A stretch of 5,335 nt of DNA. Source: an uncultured bacterium. GTDB lineage: Bacteria > Hydrogenedentota > Hydrogenedentia > Hydrogenedentales > JAEUWI01. The stretch lies in the NCBI GenBank assembly GCA_937895305.1, contig CALAXS010000119.1, forward strand, positions 1 to 5,335. The letters are read 5' to 3'. The translations under genes and the position numbers were made by a program. The notes under the pieces were generated by a model that saw only the letters and a program-made list of their open reading frames with translations, was not told the DNA's origin and searched no databases. Each line of letters opens with the position of its first letter. Position 1 is the stretch's first letter. Of this stretch, positions 1-5,335 are shown one piece after another.

Positions 1-2716
1 CGTTGAAGCTGCAATAGATGAAGGCGCGGATATGATTATCCTCTCCGACCGTGGCGCAGGTCCAGACAAGGCACCTATTCCCAGCTTGCTGGCCATAGGC
101 GCAGTCCACCAGTATCTGGTACGCAATCATAAGCGCACAGAATGCGGACTCATCGTTGAAACGGGCGAAGCCCGCGAAGTGATGCACTTTTGTCTGCTCA
201 CAGGCTATGGTGCAGGCGCAGTTGTGCCATATATGGCCTACGAAAGTCTGGACCACCTTATCGAGCGTGAGATTCTGGTGGAAGCGGAAGCGGGTAAAGC
301 GCAGAAAAATTATATCAAGGCGCTGGAAAAAGGCATGCTTAAAGTCATGGCCAAGATTGGTATCTCCACACAACACAGCTATCGCTGTGCACAGATATTC
401 GAAGCCGTCGGGATCGGTTCAACCGTGATGGACCGTTGCTTCTCCGGTACCGCGTCCCGTATCGAAGGTATTGGTTACCACGAGATTGGTATGGAAGCAC
501 TTATGCGTCACGCCATCGCTTATCCCGCCCATCCAGCCCGTCATCGCGAATTGGATGTGGGGGGTGCCTATCGCTGGCGTCGCCGTGGTGAATTCCACCA
601 ATGGAATCCAGAGACTGTGGCGAAGCTGCAAGATGCAACCCGCCGGAATAATCAGCAGACCTACGATGAATTTGCTGAAGAAGTGAATAACCGGAACCGT
701 AGCCTGGCAACCTTACGTGGTTTACTGGCCTTTAAAGAGGGTGATGCTATTCCGCTGGACGAGGTGGAACCTGCATCTGAAATTGTAAAGCGCTTTTGCA
801 CCGGGGCCATGTCCTACGGTTCCATTAGTGCAGAGTCCCATGAGAACCTGGCTATTGCCATGAATCGAATCGGGGGTCGCAGTAACACTGGTGAAGGTGG
901 GGAAGACCCCAAGCGTTTCGAGCCGGATGCCAACGGAGACTTGCGCCGCAGTTCCATCAAACAAGTAGCATCCGGTCGTTTCGGTGTGACCAACGAATAC
1001 CTCGTCAACTCCGACGAAATCCAAATCAAGATGGCCCAGGGTGCCAAGCCCGGTGAAGGTGGTCAGCTTCCGGGACACAAGGTTTTTGACAAAATTGCGA
1101 CCGTGCGTTACGCAACGCCCGGTGTAGAGCTTATTTCTCCACCGCCGCACCACGATATCTATTCTATTGAAGATCTGGCACAGCTTATCCACGACCTGAA
1201 AAACGCCAATATTCACGGAAAAGTTTCTGTGAAGCTGGTGTCTGAAGTCGGTGTGGGTACTATTGCCGCTGGCGTGTCCAAGGGGAAATCAGACCTCGTC
1301 CTTATTAGTGGTCACGATGGCGGTACAGGTGCTTCGCCCCAGACCTCCATCAAGCATGCTGGGCTGCCCTGGGAACTTGGCCTGGCAGAAACCCATCAGG
1401 TCCTGGTGGACAACGACTTGCGCGATCGTATTCGCGTGCAGGTGGATGGCCAGTTAAAGACCGGTCGCGATGTAGCCATTGGTGCCCTGCTGGGTGCAGA
1501 TGAGTTTGGTTTCGCCACCGCACCGCTTATCGTTTCCGGGTGTATCATGATGCGCAAGTGTCACCTCAACACCTGTCCGGTGGGTATTGCGACGCAGGAC
1601 CCGGACCTCCGTAAGAAATTTAACGGTAAACCAGAGCATGTGGTGAACTATATGTTCTTTGTTGCCGAGGAGCTCCGCAAAATTATGGCCAGCCTGGGGC
1701 TGCGCACTATGAATGAGATGATCGGGCGTGCGGATTTGCTAGAATTTAATCCCCTGCCTGAACACTGGAAAGCCAAGTCCCTCGACTTTACCCGTATCCT
1801 GCATGTAGCGGAAGCCTGGGAAGGCTCGACCCTCTACCATTCCAAGACACAGGATCACGGTATTGAAGCTGCGCTGGATAATGTCTTGCTGGAAAAAGCC
1901 AGGGCCGCTATCGAAAGCAAAGAGTCCGTCCGCTTTAGCCAGGACATCCGTAACATCAATCGTACAGTAGGGACTATCCTGTCCAGTGAGTTGACACGGC
2001 ACCACAAGTTGGGCATGTACGGCGGCGCACTGCCAGAAGATACGGTCTGGATCGACTGCAATGGAATTGGCGGCAACAGCTTCGGAGCCTTCATTATCGA
2101 AGGGGTGACCCTCAAGATTGTCGGTGAGTCCAATGACTACATTGGCAAGGGCCTTTCCGGTGGTAAAGTGATTGTAACACCCAACCCGGACTTCCTGGCC
2201 ACGAGTGAAGCCCACGGCATGAAAGCAGAAGACCAGATTATCATTGGTAACGTAGCCCTCTACGGTGCCACCAGCGGTCAGGCCTATTTCCGCGGTGTGG
2301 CCGGTGAACGTTTCTGCGTACGGAACAGTGGCGCCTGGGCTGTTGTAGAAGGCGTAGGCGATCATGGTTGTGAGTATATGACCGGGGGTCGCGTAGCGAT
2401 TCTGGGCCAGACGGGTCGAAACTTTGCCGCGGGTATGAGTGGCGGTATCGCTTATGTCTATGACCCCGGTGGCGATTTGCCCATACATTGCAATAAAGAC
2501 AATGTAGATCTGAAAGCACTGCACGAAAACAGCATTCCCGAATTGCGTGGAATGCTGGAAAGACATATTCAATACACGGACAGCACTGTTGCGCTGCGTA
2601 TCCTGGAGAACTGGGAAGAAGAATCCAGTCACTTCGTGCGGGTAATGCCACGGGATTATGCGCGGGTACTCAAGGAAGAGCAGGTACAAGTGGAGGCGAC
2701 CCATGTCACTCATTAA
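1..2716 (+). CDS. gltB: Glutamate synthase (GOGAT) large/alpha subunit, 5'-truncated by the window edge
   Basis: The large subunit of glutamate synthase makes glutamate from glutamine and 2-oxoglutarate in the cytoplasm, using electrons delivered by GltD. The frame is open from base 2 (base 1 ends the previous codon), and 904 residues are visible before TAA. Family members are about 1500 residues, so roughly 600 are missing, including the N-terminal class II glutamine amidotransferase domain with its catalytic Cys1. In visible numbering, the end of the central domain comes first (SDRGAGPDKAPIPS near the start). The FMN-binding synthase domain spans about 244-600, with MSYGSIS at 270 and GEGGEDP at 297-303. 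The 3Fe-4S cysteines follow the family spacing C-x5-C-x4-C at 514, 520 and 525. The C-terminal Gly-rich beta-helix (GXGXG domain) spans about 650-820. No frameshift or internal stop is seen. The ATG at 32 is internal, not the start. The 3' end overlaps gltD, indicating one operon. Confidence 0.97.
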   Translation, partial: VEAAIDEGADMIILSDRGAGPDKAPIPSLLAIGAVHQYLVRNHKRTECGLIVETGEAREVMHFCLLTGYGAGAVVPYMAYESLDHLIEREILVEAEAGKAQKNYIKALEKGMLKVMAKIGISTQHSYRCAQIFEAVGIGSTVMDRCFSGTASRIEGIGYHEIGMEALMRHAIAYPAHPARHRELDVGGAYRWRRRGEFHQWNPETVAKLQDATRRNNQQTYDEFAEEVNNRNRSLATLRGLLAFKEGDAIPLDEVEPASEIVKRFCTGAMSYGSISAESHENLAIAMNRIGGRSNTGEGGEDPKRFEPDANGDLRRSSIKQVASGRFGVTNEYLVNSDEIQIKMAQGAKPGEGGQLPGHKVFDKIATVRYATPGVELISPPPHHDIYSIEDLAQLIHDLKNANIHGKVSVKLVSEVGVGTIAAGVSKGKSDLVLISGHDGGTGASPQTSIKHAGLPWELGLAETHQVLVDNDLRDRIRVQVDGQLKTGRDVAIGALLGADEFGFATAPLIVSGCIMMRKCHLNTCPVGIATQDPDLRKKFNGKPEHVVNYMFFVAEELRKIMASLGLRTMNEMIGRADLLEFNPLPEHWKAKSLDFTRILHVAEAWEGSTLYHSKTQDHGIEAALDNVLLEKARAAIESKESVRFSQDIRNINRTVGTILSSELTRHHKLGMYGGALPEDTVWIDCNGIGGNSFGAFIIEGVTLKIVGESNDYIGKGLSGGKVIVTPNPDFLATSEAHGMKAEDQIIIGNVALYGATSGQAYFRGVAGERFCVRNSGAWAVVEGVGDHGCEYMTGGRVAILGQTGRNFAAGMSGGIAYVYDPGGDLPIHCNKDNVDLKALHENSIPELRGMLERHIQYTDSTVALRILENWEEESSHFVRVMPRDYARVLKEEQVQVEATHVTH
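2692..2696 (+). promoter_or_regulatory. Ribosome binding site of gltD, inside the end of gltB
   Basis: GGAGG lies 6 bases before the ATG at 2703. It decides the gltD start: the frame is open further upstream to an ATG at 2658, but the extra 15 residues (MRGYSRKSRYKW...) are basic and do not look like a GltD N-terminus, whereas the protein from 2703 begins in the typical way. Confidence 0.8.
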
Positions 2717-4235
2717 ATCAGACAAGCCCTGGGGCTTTAAGAATTTTGATCGCGAACTTGGCCAGGATAATCCTGCTGAGGAACGCATCAAAGACTATAA
2801 CGAATTTAACAATTCGCTGGCACCGGACAAATTGAAGCAACAGGCTTTTCGCTGCATGAACTGCGGTATTCCCTTTTGTCACAGCGGCTGCCCGCTGGGC
2901 AATCAGATCCCGGATTTCAACGATTTAGTGAAAGACGGGGACTGGGAAGAAGCACTGTATGTATTGCATTCCACCAATAACTTCCCCGAATTTACCGGGC
3001 GTATTTGCCCGGCACCCTGTGAGACTGCCTGTGTGTTGGGTATCACGGATCCGCCCGTGACCATCGAAATGATTGAAAAAGAAATTGCAGAACGTGGATG
3101 GTCCGAAGGCTGGATTAAACCCGAGCCTCCTGCGCAGCGTTCCGGGAAAACTGTAGCGGTTATCGGTTCCGGTCCTGCCGGGCTGGCTGCAGCGCAACAG
3201 CTGAACCGTGCCGGTCACAACGTCACCGTCTATGAACGGGATGATGAGCCGGGGGGCTTGCTGCTCTACGGTATCCCCGCCTTCAAGTTGAGCAAAGAAG
3301 TGGTACGCCGTCGGGTGAAGCAACTCACCGATGAAGGCGTAGATTTTAAATGTAATACTGAGATGGGTGTAAATGTCCCCACCAGCGATCTGGACCAGTA
3401 TGATGCTACCTTGATTGCAATTGGTTCGACGGTTGCCCGTACCTTTGCAGGTATGAATGTGCCCGGATCCGATTTGAAGGGCATCGAAAAAGCCATGGAT
3501 TTCCTGCCACAGCAGACCCGACGTGTGCTCGATAAGGATGTGGAAACCGAAGAAATTCTGGCGACAGGCAAGCATGTAGTGGTCATTGGTGGTGGCGATA
3601 CCGGCTCAGACTGTATCGGTACCAGCATTCGTCAGGGCTGTAGCTCCGTGACCAACCTTGAGCTTTTTCCGAAACCGGCAGAAGATCGCCACCCCGATAA
3701 TCCATGGCCCCAGTGGTCTTTCGTACTGCGTACTTCGTCCAGTCACAAAGAATCCGAAGGCGGGGATTGTCGCCAGTGGAGCATCGCCACGAAGGAATTT
3801 GTGGATGATGGTAACGGCAATGTGAAGGCCATCAAGGCCCACAAAGTGGAGTGGGGGGAGCCCGACGAAACGGGTCGTCGTTCCATGCAAGAGATTCCCG
3901 GTGGCGAAATGGAGATTCCCGCAGACCTCGTTCTTATGGCTATGGGATTCACCCAGCCCCAGACCAATACCTTCGTTGAAGAACTCGGCCTGGAACTGGA
4001 CAAGAATCGCTTTGGCCAGGGTATCAAGGGTGGCTATGGCGACTACAAGACCAGCAAAGACAATGTCTATGTCTGTGGTGATGCACGTCGTGGTCAGTCA
4101 CTGGTCGTGTGGGCAATCCACGAAGGGCGCGAAGCAGCCCGGGCTATCGATTGTGACCTCATGGGCCACAGTGACTTGCCAGCCCACAATTCCCATGGCT
4201 ACGACACACTGGAAAAGGAAGTCCTTTCCCACTAA
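2703..4235 (+). CDS. gltD: Glutamate synthase small/beta subunit, NADPH-dependent electron-donating flavoprotein
   Basis: GltD oxidises NADPH with FAD and sends electrons through 4Fe-4S clusters to the FMN of GltB. The protein from ATG 2703 has 510 residues. The N-terminal Fe-S domain has cysteines at 51, 54, 59 and 63 (C-x2-C-x4-C-x3-CP) and at 102, 106 and 110 (CPAPCETAC), the pattern of GltD and related dihydropyrimidine dehydrogenase and NfnB-type proteins. The FAD Rossmann motif GSGPAG is at 155-160, with the acidic E of VYER about 35 residues later and EPGG after it. The second dinucleotide site, GGGDTGSD, is at 296-303 and should bind NADPH. A late CGD at 458-460 belongs to the FAD domain. 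At 510 residues it is longer than the E. coli protein (about 470), through an internal stretch around 320-410 (NPWPQW to GRRSMQE) and a polar C-terminal tail of about 25 residues. It overlaps gltB by 14 bases, so translation may be coupled. The partner gene makes the assignment firm against stand-alone GltD-like oxidoreductases. Confidence 0.97.
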   Translation: MSLIKSDKPWGFKNFDRELGQDNPAEERIKDYNEFNNSLAPDKLKQQAFRCMNCGIPFCHSGCPLGNQIPDFNDLVKDGDWEEALYVLHSTNNFPEFTGRICPAPCETACVLGITDPPVTIEMIEKEIAERGWSEGWIKPEPPAQRSGKTVAVIGSGPAGLAAAQQLNRAGHNVTVYERDDEPGGLLLYGIPAFKLSKEVVRRRVKQLTDEGVDFKCNTEMGVNVPTSDLDQYDATLIAIGSTVARTFAGMNVPGSDLKGIEKAMDFLPQQTRRVLDKDVETEEILATGKHVVVIGGGDTGSDCIGTSIRQGCSSVTNLELFPKPAEDRHPDNPWPQWSFVLRTSSSHKESEGGDCRQWSIATKEFVDDGNGNVKAIKAHKVEWGEPDETGRRSMQEIPGGEMEIPADLVLMAMGFTQPQTNTFVEELGLELDKNRFGQGIKGGYGDYKTSKDNVYVCGDARRGQSLVVWAIHEGREAARAIDCDLMGHSDLPAHNSHGYDTLEKEVLSH

Positions 4236-4270
4236 TCTCAAGTGCGCCTGCTTCGTTCTCAAGGACTGCC

Positions 4271-4283
4271 TGGTAATGCATAC
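4271..4283 (+). repeat. Short direct repeat, first copy (second at 4430-4442)
   Basis: The sequence tggtaatgcatac here matches tgggaatgcatac at 4430-4442 at 12 of 13 positions. The second copy is the right arm of the palindrome at 4413-4437 plus its flank. This copy lacks an adjacent matching left arm, so it may be the remnant of a related element, or chance. Only the local match is visible. Confidence 0.4.
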
Positions 4284-4369
4284 AGTGGAGTTCTGTCCTG
4301 GTGAACGGGCGCGTCTGATCGGAAATGCTTCACCTTCGGTTCCGACGTGGGTTAGGAGTGCTACGGGAG

Positions 4370-4389
4370 ATACCCGCTTTCGCGGGTAT
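4370..4389. repeat. Perfect 8-bp palindrome resembling a dispersed intergenic repeat
   Basis: The arms atacccgc (4370-4377) and gcgggtat (4382-4389) pair perfectly around a 4-base loop, tttc. On the - strand the loop reads gaaa, a GNRA-type tetraloop. The core resembles the common family of palindromes with a GCGAAAGCGGG centre followed by TATGAC or AATGAC, which I know from many Gram-negative genomes. Family membership is recalled, not computed. It lies in a convergent intergenic gap, the usual place for such elements. Confidence 0.7.
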
Positions 4390-4408
4390 GACAAGGGTTT
4401 TGGTTTTT
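4370..4408 (+). terminator. Possible intrinsic terminator of gltBD using the repeat hairpin
   Basis: The 8-bp G+C-containing hairpin at 4370-4389 is followed, after 8 bases (gacaaggg), by a T-rich run (ttttggttttt, 4398-4408). The gap between stem and T-run is longer than in a standard Rho-independent terminator, and the hairpin lies 134 bases after the gltD stop. It is the best terminator candidate on the + strand but a weak one. The - strand shows no matching T-run after either palindrome. Confidence 0.25.
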
Positions 4409-4412
4409 CCCT

Positions 4413-4437
4413 CGTTCCCATGCTCTGCGTGGGAATG
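4413..4437. repeat. Second palindromic repeat unit, 11-pair hairpin
   Basis: The arms 4413-4423 and 4427-4437 pair over 11 positions around a 3-base loop, tct, with G-U wobbles at 4414/4436 and 4421/4429. The sequence reads cgttcccatgc-tct-gcgtgggaatg and continues catac. It looks like a slightly decayed copy of a repeat with the core TTCCCACGCTCTGCGTGGGAA, familiar from many environmental Gram-negative genomes. The c-to-t change at 4421 turns one C-G pair into a wobble. It begins 23 bases after the palindrome at 4370-4389. Confidence 0.65.
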
Positions 4438-4547
4438 CATACATAACTTCTTGTGCTAATTAAACTTAAGTCAGCGGGCATTGTGCGGGGGCACCGCAGA
4501 CGATAATCTATTGCTCACATAGAACCGCCACCTGTGACCACGATCAC

Positions 4548-5258
4548 CTATATCGTACCTGGTCTGGACCCCAGTTTGCTTACGCCTTCCACAGTGAAAA
4601 ACATATTCTCCATGGGGAGGTATTGCAGGACCACCTCGTTTTTGTTGGCATGAACTTCCACCAGGCGAAGCTGGTCAAATTCGTCCCCTTCCTGAACACT
4701 GATGGTATCGATTTCACCAGTTTTCCGATCCCTGATTTCAAGGAAGACAAAGAAGTCCTTACTCGTAAGATCCTCCATGTAGCCACGGACCTTTACCGCT
4801 GGACTCGCCATGATCTCCTCAGCGCGAGCGTCCAGCCGATTAAGGAGGTGGCTTTCCATATTGAGTAAGGCATGGGCATCGACACAGCCTTTGACCAGTT
4901 TCCACCGTTCTATTTCCTTGGCCTCCTGGGCATACTTGACCAAATCATCCGCAATGTCGCGAAGTGCTGCCGCTCCTTCAGGATTGTGTGCATGTTTCAG
5001 TTGCACATCGCGCAACTCAGTAATAATAGATTTTTGTATAGTATCGTTAAGGCCGCTTTGCCCCAGAATAGCCCGTCGATATGGCGATATGATGGTTTTT
5101 AATTCCCCATAGATTTCGTCTCGCGTCATGGGCTTGGGGGGCTCAGCCTTGGGCGGTTCTGCCGTATTGCTGGAATTTTTGGTTAAATCCAGACATCCGC
5201 TTGAGGCAAATGTGAGGACCACCATAAGGCATGAAAGCAAGATTGGGACATTACGCAC
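4548..5258 (-). CDS. Predicted outer-membrane lipoprotein of unknown function
   Basis: The product has 236 residues. It starts at GTG (5258): no ATG start is available upstream before the in-frame TGA, and the first in-frame ATG downstream (Met12) would remove part of the signal peptide. The N-terminus has Arg2, a hydrophobic stretch at 4-18 and FASSGC, with Cys22 the likely lipidated residue. The lipobox is relaxed (Ser at -3). Leu at +2 rather than Asp would favour the outer membrane in a Gram-negative. A Pro-rich linker follows with AEPPK twice (33-42). Residues about 45-150 look helical and charged. Residues about 155-226 look beta-rich, with FFVFLEIRD, a VQEGDEFDQLRLVEV stretch and EVVLQYLPM. 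That order (lipid anchor, disordered linker, small beta domain with an 'EGD...L..VEV...VVLQ' pattern) recalls PilP/GspC-type periplasmic domains, but the helical middle is unusual and no pilus or secretion genes are visible, so this is only a suggestion. It is convergent with gltD. Confidence 0.85.
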   Translation of the reverse strand: MRNVPILLSCLMVVLTFASSGCLDLTKNSSNTAEPPKAEPPKPMTRDEIYGELKTIISPYRRAILGQSGLNDTIQKSIITELRDVQLKHAHNPEGAAALRDIADDLVKYAQEAKEIERWKLVKGCVDAHALLNMESHLLNRLDARAEEIMASPAVKVRGYMEDLTSKDFFVFLEIRDRKTGEIDTISVQEGDEFDQLRLVEVHANKNEVVLQYLPMENMFFTVEGVSKLGSRPGTI

Positions 5259-5268
5259 GATTTTTATA

Positions 5269-5272
5269 CTCC
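5269..5272 (-). promoter_or_regulatory. Probable ribosome binding site of the lipoprotein gene
   Basis: On the - strand GGAG lies 10 bases before the GTG at 5258. The spacing is a little long and the match short, but it is the only purine-rich site close to the start and supports GTG initiation. Confidence 0.45.
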
Positions 5273-5305
5273 AGGGGTCGCAGAAATACTCTATAGATCA
5301 GTCAG

Positions 5306-5316
5306 GTTACGGTAAC
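5306..5316. other. Small palindrome in the leader of the lipoprotein gene
   Basis: The arms gttac and gtaac are separated by a single base, 48 bases upstream of the GTG start. On the - strand it is followed after 10 bases by tatagagt, which could be a -10-like element, but no good -35 stands at the right distance. The site could be an operator or chance. The rest of 5259-5335 holds only the ribosome binding site. Confidence 0.2.
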
Positions 5317-5335
5317 ACATTGCAGGGTGCTTGTC

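Larger units (their letters stand above)
4236..4547. other. Convergent intergenic region with palindromic repeats, no credible gene
   Basis: These 312 bases separate the 3' ends of gltD (+) and the lipoprotein gene (-). Short open frames cross the region on both strands, but they run out of frame through gltD or are translations of the palindromes, and none has a convincing ribosome binding site. Visible structure: an inverted repeat tcggaa/ttccga at 4319-4324 and 4340-4345 with a 15-base loop; a perfect palindrome at 4370-4389; a second palindrome at 4413-4437; and direct repeats at 4271-4283 and 4430-4442. Bases 4443-4547 show only weak hairpins, such as tgcgg/ccgca near 4484-4498, and nothing I can name. 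Confidence 0.75.

Noticed and set aside
1739..2791. Long open frame of 350 codons on the - strand, antisense to gltB and the start of gltD
   Set aside because: It lies entirely opposite a firmly identified gene pair, its translation shows no recognisable domain, and it is explained by codon bias leaving the complementary frame open. The same holds for the shorter antisense frame at 722-1216 and those opposite gltD.
4211..4267. Hairpins near the gltD stop codon as a terminator
   Set aside because: The stem aaagg/cctt inside the last codons is short, and the agtcctt/aaggact pair (4220-4226 and 4261-4267) encloses a 34-base loop. Neither is followed by a T-run.
4370..4442. Possible CRISPR array or attachment site
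   Set aside because: The repeats are palindromes of different sequence, with no regular spacing or multiple identical copies. No tRNA or integrase is present.
3901..4446. Open frame of 181 codons on the + strand crossing the end of gltD
   Set aside because: Most of it is an out-of-frame reading of gltD, and its tail (LVPMLCVGMHT) is a translation of the palindromic repeat at 4413-4437. There is no family resemblance.
4098..4481. Open frame of 127 codons on the - strand over the intergenic region
   Set aside because: Peptides such as SYPRKRVSP and CIPTQSMGTR are typical readings through the palindromic repeats, and the rest is antisense to gltD.
4623..5112. Open frames of 76-100 codons on the + strand opposite the lipoprotein gene
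   Set aside because: The - strand frame spans the whole region with a signal peptide, lipobox, linker and ordered domains. The + strand frames have no such features.
5290..5318. Sigma-70 promoter for the lipoprotein gene
   Set aside because: TATAGA at 5295-5290 on the - strand is a fair -10, but no hexamer 16-18 bases upstream resembles TTGACA. It was too weak to list as a feature.

Overview
The window is mostly ordinary core metabolism from a Gram-negative bacterium of medium G+C content. It holds the 3' portion of gltB and all of gltD, which encode the two subunits of NADPH-dependent glutamate synthase (GOGAT). A convergent intergenic stretch with palindromic repeats follows, then one unrecognised lipoprotein gene on the opposite strand. 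The species cannot be named from this sequence. The lipoprotein signal (no Asp at +2) and the palindromes, which resemble dispersed repeats I know from many environmental Gram-negative genomes, fit a proteobacterium or a PVC/Hydrogenedentota-like lineage. That placement is inference.

Layout: (1) From the left edge to 2716, + strand, gltB is cut by the window edge, so its amidotransferase domain lies outside. (2) gltD runs 2703-4235 on the + strand and overlaps the end of gltB by 14 bases, with a strong ribosome binding site inside gltB. (3) Bases 4236-4547 have no credible gene. They carry a perfect 8-bp palindrome, a second palindrome 23 bases further on, a weaker hairpin, and a 13-base direct repeat with one mismatch. 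(4) From 5258 down to 4548, - strand, a GTG-started gene encodes a 236-residue predicted lipoprotein with a Pro-rich linker, a helical middle and a beta-rich C-terminus. (5) Bases 5259-5335 are the leader of that gene, with a small palindrome.

GltB and GltD work together. GltD takes electrons from NADPH through FAD and passes them over iron-sulfur clusters to FMN in GltB. There, ammonia released from glutamine and channelled through GltB is added to 2-oxoglutarate, giving glutamate. The lipoprotein gene is convergent with gltBD and there is no sign that it shares their function. I found no clearly new system. The points most worth a second look are the repeat-bearing intergenic region and the uncharacterised lipoprotein.
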